Below are positions 15,531 to 23,999 of a stretch of 50,490 nucleotides of DNA, piece after piece. Under the pieces are notes generated by a model that did no database searches, had not been told where the DNA came from, and saw only the letters and a list, made by a program, of their open reading frames with translations. Position numbers and translations under genes: made by a program. The stretch is from SIG607 sp045605385 (GTDB lineage: Bacteria > Bacillota > Clostridia > Oscillospirales > Acutalibacteraceae), in the NCBI GenBank assembly GCA_045605385.1, contig JAZUPW010000022.1, positions 1-50,490 on the forward strand, written 5' to 3'. Numbering within the stretch: position 1 is the stretch's first letter; the number at the start of each line of letters is the position of its first letter.

Positions 15531-16664
15531 ATGAATTATCGAAAGTATCTTACGGAAGATATATTGCCTTTTTGGTTAGAAAATGCAATAGACCATGAGT
15601 ATGGCGGTATTTTTACCCATTTGAACCAATACGGAGAGGTCTACTGTAAAGAAGAAAAAAGCGGTTGGTTTCAAGGAAGAGCCCTTTATATCTTTTCACT
15701 TGCATATAATCGGGGCATAAAAGATAATAGATTGCTGACCGCTGCAAAAACGATTTTTGATTTTCTTCCAAAATGCGGTGACGAAAATTTTCGTATGGGG
15801 TATATACTTGCTCGTGACGGTACGCCTAGTAAAAAACGCAAGTATTATTTTTCTGAAACCTTTGCCGCTATAGGTTGTTGCGAATATTGGCTTGCAACAG
15901 GTAATGAACTTGCTAAAACTCGTGCTGAAGCATATTTTGATCTTGCTTATTCGCTATATGAAAAGCCTGAAGGTTTAAATTCAAATGAATTTCACGAACT
16001 TTCTCCTTGTATGATTTTACTTACAACCGCTCACGTGCTTCGTAAAATAAATCCCGAAAAATACGATGCTGTTGCTGCAGAAATGACTAAGGACGTTCTT
16101 TTGCATTTTACAGAAAAAGGACTTCTTGAAAACGTATTTCCTGATGGAAAATTCTCAGACACACCAACGGGCCGTATAGTTAATCCCGGTCACTCGTTAG
16201 AAGCCGCGTGGTTTTTAATGGTACAAAGTGAAATTACAGATAACCCTGATTTAATTACTGTTGCTACACAGATTGTTGATAAAGCCATAAACTACGGCCT
16301 TGCAGAGGATGGCGGTATTATCAACTTCCGCGATTGTGATGACAAGCCAACTCCGTATTTAGATTGGGATATGAAAAAATGGTGGGTGCAATGTGAAGCA
16401 ATGTTGGCTACAAAAATGTGCTATTATAAGACTAATAATCCAAAATATTTAAACTTATATAATAGAATAGAACAATACGTTCAAACACATTTTATTGATA
16501 AAGAATATGGTGAATGGTATGCGTATTTACATTATGACGGGACGCTTTCTAATCCTGTGAAAGGCAATATCGGTAAAGGACCATTTCATATTCCGCGTAT
16601 GTTATTATTGCTTGAAAAAATGGACGAATTGGTGGAAAATAATGAAAAACTATTAATTTTATAA
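15531..16664 (+). CDS. AGE-family sugar 2-epimerase/isomerase
   Basis: A 377-residue (alpha/alpha)6-barrel protein related to N-acylglucosamine 2-epimerase, cellobiose 2-epimerase and mannose isomerase. The start is the ATG after GAGGAGTG. Family motifs include GGIFTHL near residue 26, the WFQGRALYIFS helix near 47-57, the NPGHSLEAAWF segment around 220 with a catalytic His, and the late HIPRM His. These keep the histidines that epimerise or isomerise C2. Which of the three activities applies cannot be read off. It is the last gene of the GH113 operon. Confidence 0.8.
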   Translation: MNYRKYLTEDILPFWLENAIDHEYGGIFTHLNQYGEVYCKEEKSGWFQGRALYIFSLAYNRGIKDNRLLTAAKTIFDFLPKCGDENFRMGYILARDGTPSKKRKYYFSETFAAIGCCEYWLATGNELAKTRAEAYFDLAYSLYEKPEGLNSNEFHELSPCMILLTTAHVLRKINPEKYDAVAAEMTKDVLLHFTEKGLLENVFPDGKFSDTPTGRIVNPGHSLEAAWFLMVQSEITDNPDLITVATQIVDKAINYGLAEDGGIINFRDCDDKPTPYLDWDMKKWWVQCEAMLATKMCYYKTNNPKYLNLYNRIEQYVQTHFIDKEYGEWYAYLHYDGTLSNPVKGNIGKGPFHIPRMLLLLEKMDELVENNEKLLIL

Positions 16665-16686
16665 ACCTGCTTTTTCTATGCAAACA

Positions 16687-16727
16687 AAATAGGCGATTTC
16701 GCTATTACAAAGCGAAATCGCCTATTT
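16687..16727. terminator. Perfect 17-bp bidirectional terminator
   Basis: Arms 16687-16703 and 16711-16727 are perfectly complementary around the loop ATTACAA. The hairpin separates the convergent AGE and AAC(3) genes. Confidence 0.8.
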
Positions 16728-16729
16728 AA

Positions 16730-17497
16730 CTATTTATCTGTTTTGTTTACAAAGAATAAAGGTTCTTTCTTTATTTTTGCTACGCCTTTTTCCCATACTG
16801 CTTTTGCCGAAAAAAGATAACAATCGGCATTAAGCACTTTGCCAAAAGAATAATCCTTACTCTCTAAAATATCAATTATACGGGAATATTTCTGCTCGTA
16901 ATCACAATCTTCTCTATGAAAACTGTGTCGGAACGATTTGTTCTTTATTACGGTTTCGCCGTCTTTAAGAGTATAATCAATTGTTTTTGATAAATCAAAA
17001 ATGTATGGCGCACTTCCCATTTCTTCAACACCGTGAAGAGTAGTGCTGTGATCGGGGTGACTGCCCAGTATTAAAATCTTTCCGTTTAATTTTGGAATTT
17101 TTGTTATGGGCGAATTTTCACCTACGGGCGTAATATCAAGTTCGTGGTTTTTTATAAGATACTCTGTGTTTTTGCCAATAACACAACACGAATGTGTTGC
17201 GTGCATACTTCGTTTTACATTCTCTACTTCGGTTCTGAAATATTCGGGCAAAAAACCAACACAAGAAGGTGTGTTCTTACGGTCGAAAACAGGATTATCG
17301 TAAGTTACGGTGTTATATGAAAACGCAGGCATAATAAGAGTACCGTTTTCGCCTATTACTTCTAAAATGCTGTTGAAAATTTCTTTTGCCGAAATGTTTT
17401 CGCCAAGTGCCTTATACGAACAATGCATTAAAACAGTATCGTCTTTTTCAAGCCCTAAATTAATTAAATCGGTTTTAAACTGTTCCGCTATTTTCAT
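16730..17497 (-). CDS. Second AAC(3)-family N-acetyltransferase
   Basis: A 255-residue paralogue of the protein at 14745-15518, sharing LMHCSYKALG, GTLIMPAFSYN, NPVFDRKNTPSCVGFLPEYFR and RSMHATHS with its two histidines. The ATG overlaps the stop of the upstream oxidoreductase gene by one base (TAATG); ATGs 12 and 21 bp further up are possible but lack a placed SD. It is the last gene of a five-gene minus-strand operon of sugar oxidoreductases. The operon suggests acetylation of an amino-sugar-like intermediate; there is no direct evidence for antibiotic resistance. Confidence 0.8.
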   Translation of the reverse strand: MKIAEQFKTDLINLGLEKDDTVLMHCSYKALGENISAKEIFNSILEVIGENGTLIMPAFSYNTVTYDNPVFDRKNTPSCVGFLPEYFRTEVENVKRSMHATHSCCVIGKNTEYLIKNHELDITPVGENSPITKIPKLNGKILILGSHPDHSTTLHGVEEMGSAPYIFDLSKTIDYTLKDGETVIKNKSFRHSFHREDCDYEQKYSRIIDILESKDYSFGKVLNADCYLFSAKAVWEKGVAKIKKEPLFFVNKTDK

Positions 17498-18519
17498 TAA
17501 CGTATCCATTCCTTGCAATCGTTGTTATTGTAAATATCACAGATTATCTTTTGAATTTTTAATGCTTCCTTGCCTGAAATTTCTAATTCTTCAAGACCGA
17601 GCAGAGAACGGTAGAACTGATTTATCTGAATACTGTGCTTAAAGCCCCAATATTCTTTTCCGCCTGTGTAGTGCGCACAGTCATCGGTATTATTATATAC
17701 AGTTTCGCTACTGCCGTCGAAATATTCAATAACAGCCTTGTCGTAAGAGAATATTGCGTTACCGTTTTCACAGTAAAGTCTTATTTCAATAGGCTCGTCT
17801 ACAAGGTAATTATTCATAGCAAAAAACGAAAGCAATGCGCCGTTTTCATATTTAATAAGACCTTCGGCAGAATCTTCTACCACCATACATTTATGGTTGC
17901 GGTTATGAAGTGAAGACTGAATTTCAATAGGTGTAGAGTCAATCATCCAGTTTGCAAGGTCTAAAGAGTGAATAGCCTGATCTATAACAACGCCGCCGCC
18001 TTCTTTATCCCAAGTGCCTTTCCAATCCGAACCGTCGTAATAATCATCGGGACGGTACCAGGTAAGGGTAGTTCTTCCGCATTTTACTTTACCGAGTTTT
18101 CCGTCTTTTATTCGTTGTTTAACAAGAACAGAGGGGTCGTTATATCTGCATTGGAAAATAACACCGTACTGTTTGCCCTTTTCTTCGGCAATCTTTACAG
18201 CATTAAGCGCATCTTCGTAATTAATGCTCATAGGCTTTTCGCTAAGCACGTTTATACCTGCGCAGAATGCATCAATTGCAACGCTTGTGTGAATGAAATG
18301 CGGAAGGCAAAGATGCACGGCATCAAGTTGCTCTGCTTTGAACATTTCATTATAGTTTGTATAATATTTTACACCATATTTTTCGGCGCTGTTTTTGGCA
18401 CGTTCTTCTTTAATGTCGCAAACCGCAACAAGTTCTGCGTATTCACTTGCCATTATAGAATCAAGGTGCATAACCGAAATACTTCCGCAGCCTATAACAC
18501 CGATTTTTAATTTTTTCAT
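17497..18519 (-). CDS. Gfo/Idh/MocA-family oxidoreductase
   Basis: A 340-residue NAD(P)-dependent sugar or cyclitol dehydrogenase. The Rossmann motif GVIGCGSIS lies at residues 7-15, the EKP cofactor/catalytic motif near residue 95 (LSEKPMS), and GGGVVIDQAIHSLDL near 175 holds the Asp and His usual in the family's active site. It is the fourth gene of the operon, 23 bp after the TIM-barrel gene, and overlaps the AAC(3) gene by one base. The substrate is not predictable. Confidence 0.85.
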   Translation of the reverse strand: MKKLKIGVIGCGSISVMHLDSIMASEYAELVAVCDIKEERAKNSAEKYGVKYYTNYNEMFKAEQLDAVHLCLPHFIHTSVAIDAFCAGINVLSEKPMSINYEDALNAVKIAEEKGKQYGVIFQCRYNDPSVLVKQRIKDGKLGKVKCGRTTLTWYRPDDYYDGSDWKGTWDKEGGGVVIDQAIHSLDLANWMIDSTPIEIQSSLHNRNHKCMVVEDSAEGLIKYENGALLSFFAMNNYLVDEPIEIRLYCENGNAIFSYDKAVIEYFDGSSETVYNNTDDCAHYTGGKEYWGFKHSIQINQFYRSLLGLEELEISGKEALKIQKIICDIYNNNDCKEWIR

Positions 18520-18542
18520 AAGGGACTCCTAATTTTGTGCGT

Positions 18543-19388
18543 TTAATTTAAAATACCGTTTAGCATATTATATGCCAATTCAATATCTGCAACGGGGTTA
18601 CTTCCTGTTTCTCTTTCAACCGTAAGATAACCGTTAAAGCCAATGTTTTTCAATGCATTAATATAAGCGGGGAAGTCAACGTTACCTTCACCAAGAGGTG
18701 TTTCTTTAAAGTAATCGGCAACGTTAAGCGCTTCAATGCCGCCTGTTGCAAAATGATCATAAATGATTTTTGGGTCGGTTTTTTTTAGCATAACACCGTC
18801 TTTAGCGTGGGTATGAACAATATATTCAGCCAACATTTCTACCGCTTCAACGGGGTCTTGGTCTGTTACCATTACAAAGTTCGCAGGGTCAAGGTTTACA
18901 CCTACATCGCCCTTTGTATCCCTTAAAAACTGTAAAAGGGTAGCGGCGCTTTCGGGCCCTGTTTCTATAGCAAGGGTAATGCCTTTTTTCTTAGCATAAA
19001 TACCGCACTCGGTTAAAGCATCAAGCATTACTTTATAACGGGGCTCTGCTTTATCAGACGGTATTACGCCTATGTGGGTTGTAATAACTTTAGTACCAAA
19101 CTCTTCGGCTAAATCTATAATGCGTTTGGTTTTTTCAATTCGTGTTGGGTTGTCTTCTTCCTTTTGGAATCCGTAACCGCCCATATCGCCACACAAAGCA
19201 CTTATTTCAAGACCGTATTCATTAAGTTTGTTTTTTATTTCTTGCTTTCTTTCTTCGGTTAATACTTCGGGACTGAATTCGCCCGTTGTGGCATAAATTT
19301 GTATGCCTGAAAACCCGAGTTTTTTTGCAAGTTCAATGCTTTCGTTTAAATTGGATTTAAAGCAATCGGTAATTACACCAAGTTTCAT
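18543..19388 (-). CDS. Sugar phosphate isomerase/epimerase-like TIM barrel (AP2 superfamily)
   Basis: A 281-residue protein of the xylose isomerase-like/AP endonuclease 2 fold (IolE, IolI, YcjR relatives). Glutamate in AIETGPES (about 140-147), Asp in NLDPANF (about 164-170), His in HTHAKD (about 193-198) and the final Glu in TVERETG (about 259-265) form the expected metal site. Such proteins, paired with Gfo/Idh dehydrogenases, act on keto-inositols or 3-keto sugars. It sits between two Gfo/Idh-type genes (4 bp after the previous stop). Confidence 0.8.
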   Translation of the reverse strand: MKLGVITDCFKSNLNESIELAKKLGFSGIQIYATTGEFSPEVLTEERKQEIKNKLNEYGLEISALCGDMGGYGFQKEEDNPTRIEKTKRIIDLAEEFGTKVITTHIGVIPSDKAEPRYKVMLDALTECGIYAKKKGITLAIETGPESAATLLQFLRDTKGDVGVNLDPANFVMVTDQDPVEAVEMLAEYIVHTHAKDGVMLKKTDPKIIYDHFATGGIEALNVADYFKETPLGEGNVDFPAYINALKNIGFNGYLTVERETGSNPVADIELAYNMLNGILN

Positions 19389-19391
19389 AGT

Positions 19392-20234
19392 TTATACCTC
19401 CAACCATTCGCCGCAGTTGTTCTGTGCTTCAATAAGACCTGCGCGTAAACGCATAACTTCAACGGTTTCGGTTGTATCAAAAGGTGTGTTGCCCTTTTCA
19501 AAGAAAGTAAGTATATCGCTTATAAGGTTAAGGAAGAACGAACTTGTAACGTTTTTATATACAACGTTACCGTTTTCAAACTCTCCTGTTATACTGTAGC
19601 CAAGAGTTTCGGCAAAAACAATTCCTATTTCATTTCCGCTTTCGCAAATTGCGCGGCAGAAATACTGTTTGCCTATTTTTTCGGTTTTAACCTTAACAAC
19701 ACGCTTTTTAAGAAGCGCAACTGCCATTTCACAAGGATGAACAAGATATTCTTCAAAAAGTCTGCCGCCGCCTGTTACTATAACATTTTTAACGCTGTCA
19801 AAAGCTTTTAATTCTTCGGCATAGCGAAGAGCCGACGTACTGAAGAACGGGGTGCCGTATTTTTTTGCTATATCGAAAATCTTTTGGGTTGTTTCAAGGT
19901 CGGGGGCAAAAGTTTTATCTATATAAGTGGGTTTGCCGTAAGGTAAAACTGCTTCGGCATATCTTAAATGTGTTTCGGGGCTTGAAGGAGCAAGTACAAC
20001 AATAACGTCACTTTTTTCGCAAAGTTCTTCTATTGTGCTTAACTGCTGAATACCCATTTTCTCTGCCCATTGTGCTGACGTAACGTTATCAACAGGTGAA
20101 AGGTCTTCTTCAGCCCAGAAGTAGGCAACTTCGTAGTCGTAACCTAATTTTTCGTTTGCTTCTTTAAACCAGTTAGGATAGTTATTTGCGTGCCATTCGC
20201 TTATGTAATAATCAACAAAACCAATTTTTTTCAT
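19392..20234 (-). CDS. Degenerate Gfo/Idh-like protein without the Rossmann glycine motif
   Basis: A 280-residue protein with an overall Gfo/Idh layout, but the N-terminus reads IGFVDYYISEWHANNYP where GxGxxG should be, and the EKP motif is replaced by YIDKTFAPDLE near residue 113. The central predicted beta-sheet is short, so the C-terminal domain is reduced. It overlaps the upstream dehydrogenase gene by one base, so the two are probably translated together and may form a complex. Whether it still binds NAD is open; I know the DYY-x-EWHANNYP pattern only as a conserved start of unnamed Clostridia proteins. Confidence 0.6.
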   Translation of the reverse strand: MKKIGFVDYYISEWHANNYPNWFKEANEKLGYDYEVAYFWAEEDLSPVDNVTSAQWAEKMGIQQLSTIEELCEKSDVIVVLAPSSPETHLRYAEAVLPYGKPTYIDKTFAPDLETTQKIFDIAKKYGTPFFSTSALRYAEELKAFDSVKNVIVTGGGRLFEEYLVHPCEMAVALLKKRVVKVKTEKIGKQYFCRAICESGNEIGIVFAETLGYSITGEFENGNVVYKNVTSSFFLNLISDILTFFEKGNTPFDTTETVEVMRLRAGLIEAQNNCGEWLEV

Positions 20235-21298
20235 CAGAATGCAACCTCTTTCTGTTTTTCGCCCGATTCATACAAAGCATCTAACAATTTAGCGCTTTCA
20301 AGAATGTTGTCGATATATGCGCGGTTTTTAACGCCCGTTTTAATAGATTCCATAAAGGAAATGCTTTCGTCTTTAAACCATTCTCCCATTTCATATTCGG
20401 GCTTAATTGTTTCAAGAGTTTCGCCGTCATAAAGGGTGAATCTGCCTAAATAGTCAAGACGCGCACCGCATTTATCTCCCATAAAATCAATAAACATTTC
20501 ATCTTTATCAATGTTTTGCGCCCAGGCACCGTTAAAGGAAATACTTGCTTTGTCGGTACGAACAAATCCGCTAACCATATCATCAACGTCGTTTGTGCCG
20601 TTTTCAATATCGGCTGTATCTTCTGCCCACATATAGGTATACTTATAACTCTTCATATCCTTTGCCATTTCGCAATAGGTGTTACAAGAGGCTGTTTTTA
20701 TTTTTGCACCGCCTAAAATATATAAAATAAGGTCAAAAAAGTGAATGCCCCAGTCAATAAGTACACCGCCGCCCGATTCTTTTTTAGTTGTGAAAGCACC
20801 GCCAAGACCGGGAATGTTGCGGAATTTTCTGAAAGAACAGTAAACGTGGTAAATGTTACCGAACTTGCCTTCTTTATTCATTTTTTCTAACATTTCAACC
20901 GATGTCTGGAAACGGTTACAAACACCAATGCAAAGCATTTTGCCTTGCTTTTCGGCTTCTTTTGCCATTTCACAGGAAAGTTCGTAATTAATTGTTATAG
21001 GCTTTTCACAGAAAACGTGTTTGCCTGCTTTCAATGCATCCATAGTAATTGTATAGTGCATAAAGTTTGGAGTTAATACGTAAACTGCCTCTACTTCGGT
21101 GTCAGCAAGGGCAACTTTGTAATCGGTAATAACGTTTTCTACAAAACTGTATTTATCTTTAACTTTTTGCGCCTTTTCAATTATTAAGTCACATGCATAT
21201 TTAACGCGTACTGTGCCCATTTTTTCAAAAGAAGGCAAATGCGCGTTGTTTGCAATTCTTCCGCAACCTATAACCGCAATAACTGTTTTTTCACTCAT
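20234..21298 (-). CDS. Gfo/Idh/MocA-family oxidoreductase, first gene of the operon
   Basis: A 354-residue dehydrogenase. The Rossmann motif VIGCGRIA is at residues 9-16, FCEKPIT near 95, and GGGVLIDWGIHFFDL near 181 carries the family's Asp and His. It leads the operon 21298-16730 and is divergent from an AraC gene at 21499. The operon (two intact and one degenerate Gfo/Idh protein, an AP2 TIM barrel and an AAC(3)) looks like catabolism of an unusual sugar or cyclitol; the actual compound is unknown. Confidence 0.85.
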   Translation of the reverse strand: MSEKTVIAVIGCGRIANNAHLPSFEKMGTVRVKYACDLIIEKAQKVKDKYSFVENVITDYKVALADTEVEAVYVLTPNFMHYTITMDALKAGKHVFCEKPITINYELSCEMAKEAEKQGKMLCIGVCNRFQTSVEMLEKMNKEGKFGNIYHVYCSFRKFRNIPGLGGAFTTKKESGGGVLIDWGIHFFDLILYILGGAKIKTASCNTYCEMAKDMKSYKYTYMWAEDTADIENGTNDVDDMVSGFVRTDKASISFNGAWAQNIDKDEMFIDFMGDKCGARLDYLGRFTLYDGETLETIKPEYEMGEWFKDESISFMESIKTGVKNRAYIDNILESAKLLDALYESGEKQKEVAF

Positions 21299-21339
21299 AA
21301 AATAAAACCTCTCTTTTATTTAAAAAATATGTTTAGTAT

Positions 21340-21368
21340 ATTATACAACTAACGGAAAATAAATTAAA
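21340..21368 (-). promoter_or_regulatory. Probable promoter of the Gfo/Idh operon
   Basis: Minus-strand TATAAT (21345-21340) with a poor -35, TTTAAT (21368-21363), at 17 bp. The weak -35 suggests dependence on the divergent AraC activator. Confidence 0.4.
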
Positions 21369-21420
21369 TAGTATGTTTTTATGCAAAAGATATCATTTTT
21401 TAAGATTTTCGGCAAAAATG

Positions 21421-21443
21421 TGTTATTTTATGGCAAAATAACA
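21421..21443. promoter_or_regulatory. Inverted repeat, candidate operator
   Basis: TGTTATTTT-ATGGC-AAAATAACA is a perfect 9-bp inverted repeat ending 8 bp before the AraC -35, and lying between the two divergent promoters. It may be the AraC protein's binding site or that of another regulator. Confidence 0.5.
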
Positions 21444-21451
21444 TATTTATG

Positions 21452-21481
21452 TTGACACTTTACACTTGTTTGCTTTAAAAT
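21452..21481 (+). promoter_or_regulatory. Promoter of the AraC gene at 21499
   Basis: TTGACA (21452-21457), an 18-bp spacer and TAAAAT (21476-21481). The start of transcription would be near 21488, leaving a leader of only about 11 nt that still contains most of the SD. Confidence 0.5.
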
Positions 21482-21498
21482 ATCAAAGAGGTGAGATT

Positions 21499-22371
21499 AT
21501 GCCGATAGTTGAAAATTTTTATCATCTTAGTAAAGATTATTTTGAAAAACCGCTTTTTTATGGCGGAACTTCGTTGATTCAGATTGGCCGTTTATATTGT
21601 AAACCAAATGCTGTTGTCGCACTGCATACTCACGGTAATTATTTTGAACTTACAATTGTAACCGAGGGTAAGGGTGAAATTACAACTAACGGTGTTCCCA
21701 TGGTAGTTGAAAAAGGTGATATTTATTTATCTTTGCCCTGCGAATCTCACGAAATAAAATCAGACGGCGAAGAACCGCTTAAATATGATTTTATTGCTTT
21801 TGTTTCCACACAAACCGCAATCTGTGAAGAATTTGAATATATAACAGAAAACTATTATTCTGCTACTAACCGTGTTTTTCACAGTGAACGCATAAGAAAA
21901 ATTGTAAGTAGTGCTATTGCGGAACTTGAAGGTGATAAACCCTTTGGTGATGAACTTCTTAACTGTATTTTAAAGGAACTGGTTATATACGTTATAAGAA
22001 GTTTTAAGAAAATACCGCCCGAAAAACACAGCGAAAACGTAACTGCGGCAGAAGTTCTTTGCTATAAAGTTATGAATTATATTGATACCCACATTTATAC
22101 AATAAAGAATCTTTCGGAACTATCGGCAATAACCGATTACAGTTACGGACATCTTTCAAACGTTTTTAAAAAGACCACAAACGATACGCTTTTAAATTAT
22201 TTTTATAAAAGGAAATTAGAAACAGCGCGTTTGCTGATTTTAGAAAACCGTTTGAAAATTAGTGAAATTGCCGAAATGCTTAATTATTCTTCAGGGTATG
22301 CATTAAGTAAAGCATTTACCAAGCATTACGGTATATCGCCAAGAAATTACCGTAACGAAAAAGAAAACTGA
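21499..22371 (+). CDS. AraC-family regulator with cupin sensor, next to the Gfo/Idh operon
   Basis: A 290-residue protein started at the ATG after AGAGGTGAG; an upstream reading to 21466 runs through the promoter. Residues about 28-100 are an AraC-type cupin with the histidine-rich VALHTHGNYFEL strand near 39-50, and residues about 190-288 carry the two helix-turn-helices, ending in FTKHYGISPRNYR. It is the likely activator of the divergent five-gene operon. Confidence 0.85.
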   Translation: MPIVENFYHLSKDYFEKPLFYGGTSLIQIGRLYCKPNAVVALHTHGNYFELTIVTEGKGEITTNGVPMVVEKGDIYLSLPCESHEIKSDGEEPLKYDFIAFVSTQTAICEEFEYITENYYSATNRVFHSERIRKIVSSAIAELEGDKPFGDELLNCILKELVIYVIRSFKKIPPEKHSENVTAAEVLCYKVMNYIDTHIYTIKNLSELSAITDYSYGHLSNVFKKTTNDTLLNYFYKRKLETARLLILENRLKISEIAEMLNYSSGYALSKAFTKHYGISPRNYRNEKEN

Positions 22372-22377
22372 CTTTAT

Positions 22378-22413
22378 AAAATTACAGACACCCGTTGGGG
22401 TGTCTGTAATTTT
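22378..22413. terminator. Perfect 16-bp bidirectional terminator
   Basis: Arms 22378-22393 and 22398-22413 pair completely around the loop GTTG and end in T-rich sequence. It serves the AraC gene and the convergent SDR gene. Confidence 0.85.
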
Positions 22414-23173
22414 ATACTTTGGTAAATTTAACAAGTAGGGTGCGTGGAAGCAGTTTTGAAAGTAAGTGGTAGAATCTGTAAAATAAAAGATTGGTGCAAA
22501 CACTTTTTTTCTTTGCCGATTTTCTTAAGGATTTTTTTACAACTTTAACAGGGTCAATGTGCGGGATTCTATCGAACATTTTAGAACTTCCCGTAAATAT
22601 GTTTGCAACACCTAAAAATTCGGTGTCCATAGGCCCTGGGCAAACCGCTAACACGTTTATTCCTTTTGGTTTCAGTTCTTCTCTTAAACCAAGTGAAAAA
22701 CTGTATACAAACGCCTTGGTAGAACTGTATACAGTAAGTCGCGGATTTGGAACAAAGGAAGCAATAGAAGCAATATTAATGATTTGTGCGCCTTTTTGCA
22801 TATAAGGGAGTACAAGTGAAGTAACTGCCGTTAATGCTTTACAGTTTAAATCAATCTGGCTGGTGGAGTTTTTTACGTCGGTTTCGCAGAATAATCCCAT
22901 TTTCCCAAAACCTGCGCTGTTTACAAGTATTTCTACTTCCGGATTTGTATCGGCAAGAATTTTAGATAATTCTTCATAAGAATTTTCATCTGTTAAATCA
23001 AGCGGAAGACAAAAACAACGGTCTTTACCAAGAATTTCTGCCAATGCTTCTAATTTATCTTTTCTCCTTGCAATAAGCCAAAAAGATTCAATATCGTTAT
23101 ATTTTGCTTTAATTTGCTTTGCATATTCTTCACCGAGCCCCGAAGAAGCGCCCGTTATTATTACTGTTCTCAT
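22412..23173 (-). CDS. Short-chain dehydrogenase/reductase (DltE/YqjQ-like)
   Basis: A 253-residue classical SDR: TGASSGLG at residues 7-14, NSAG near 86, an S near 138 in NIASIAS, and catalytic YSSTK near 151. The C-terminus carries a basic, partly hydrophobic extension (KKSLRKSAKKK..., LLFYRFYHLLSKLLPRTLL) that may bind membrane. A cytoplasmic or membrane-peripheral oxidoreductase of unknown substrate; it stands alone, closed by the terminator at 22378. Confidence 0.8.
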   Translation of the reverse strand: MRTVIITGASSGLGEEYAKQIKAKYNDIESFWLIARRKDKLEALAEILGKDRCFCLPLDLTDENSYEELSKILADTNPEVEILVNSAGFGKMGLFCETDVKNSTSQIDLNCKALTAVTSLVLPYMQKGAQIINIASIASFVPNPRLTVYSSTKAFVYSFSLGLREELKPKGINVLAVCPGPMDTEFLGVANIFTGSSKMFDRIPHIDPVKVVKKSLRKSAKKKSVCTNLLFYRFYHLLSKLLPRTLLVKFTKV

Positions 23174-23247
23174 ATATATTTTTCTCCTTGATTTACTTTG
23201 CTTACATTATATATTAATAAGCATAAAATATCAACAAAAAATAATTC

Positions 23248-23276
23248 TTGACAAGCAGGTGTCCTTGTGATAGAAT
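23248..23276 (+). promoter_or_regulatory. Promoter of rplU
   Basis: TTGACA (23248-23253), a 17-bp spacer and TAGAAT (23271-23276). Confidence 0.75.
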
Positions 23277-23280
23277 AGTA

Positions 23281-23357
23281 AAGCCGCATATTGAAGGCTT
23301 GTTAAGTTGTGCCCATTTTTGGCACACGCCTTACTGTAGCGAGACTGAATGAAAGCA
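23281..23357 (+). ncRNA. Ribosomal protein L21 leader (autoregulatory)
   Basis: The 5' UTR of rplU forms a hairpin AAGCC / GGCTT (23281-23285, 23296-23300) and a second one TGTGCC / GGCACA (23308-23313, 23321-23326), followed by an AG-rich segment up to the SD. Position, size and two-hairpin form match the Firmicutes L21 leader that L21 binds to repress its operon. The family call rests on position and shape, not on a model search. Confidence 0.55.
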
Positions 23358-23367
23358 GGTGCAACAG

Positions 23368-23673
23368 ATGTACGCAATTATTGAGACAGGTGGTAAACAG
23401 TACCGCGTAACCGATGGTGATGTTATCTATGTTGAAAAGTTAAACGCTTTGGTTGATGAAGAAGTTGTTTTCGACAAAGTTGTAGCAATCAACGACGGTA
23501 AACTTAAAGTTGGCAAACCTTACGTTAAGGATGCAACTGTTAAGGGTGTAGTTCTCAAGAACGGCAAGGGCAAAAAGGTAACAGTATTTACCTACAAGCC
23601 TAAGAAGGGCTGTGCTCGTAAAATGGGTCACAGACAGCCGTACACTAAGGTTGAGATTAAGGAAATCGGTTGA
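23368..23673 (+). CDS. rplU: 50S ribosomal protein L21
   Basis: A 101-residue protein of the large ribosomal subunit that contacts 23S rRNA. The start MYAIIETGGKQYRV is the family N-terminus, and the C-terminal RKMGHRQPYTKVEI motif is present. The ATG follows AGGTG; an upstream in-frame start would add three residues and is unlikely. It is the first gene of the block rplU-prp-rpmA, a conserved order in Firmicutes. Confidence 0.97.
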   Translation: MYAIIETGGKQYRVTDGDVIYVEKLNALVDEEVVFDKVVAINDGKLKVGKPYVKDATVKGVVLKNGKGKKVTVFTYKPKKGCARKMGHRQPYTKVEIKEIG

Positions 23674-23996
23674 TCTTTATGACCGGTGTGAAATTTTTAA
23701 CAGAGAACAAAGAATTAATTGGTTTCTCTGTACGGGGGCACAGCTCGTTAAACTGTGACGATATGCAAGGCAAAATTGTTTGCGCGGCGGTTTCAAGTGC
23801 TGTTTATATGGCGGCCAATACTATTTTAGAAATAGTTAAGGACAACGCGCGAGTTGAAGTAAATGAAGCCGAAATGTTTCTTGAAGTGAAAAATCCTTCA
23901 AAAGAAACACAAGTTGTACTTGAAGGCTTTAAACTTCATATAGAACAATTGGCCGAGCAGTACAACACTAATATTAAAATTTATTCGGAGGTGTAG
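23670..23996 (+). CDS. prp: Ribosomal-processing cysteine protease Prp
   Basis: A 108-residue protease that removes the N-terminal extension of L27. The His in RGHSS (about 25) and the Cys in IVCAAVSS (about 39) form the catalytic pair. A TTG start at 23670 is preferred because AAGGA lies 6 nt upstream and because it overlaps the rplU stop (TTGA); the ATG at 23679 is an alternative three codons later. Its substrate, L27, is encoded by the next gene. Confidence 0.9.
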   Translation: MIFMTGVKFLTENKELIGFSVRGHSSLNCDDMQGKIVCAAVSSAVYMAANTILEIVKDNARVEVNEAEMFLEVKNPSKETQVVLEGFKLHIEQLAEQYNTNIKIYSEV

Positions 23997-23999
23997 GTC

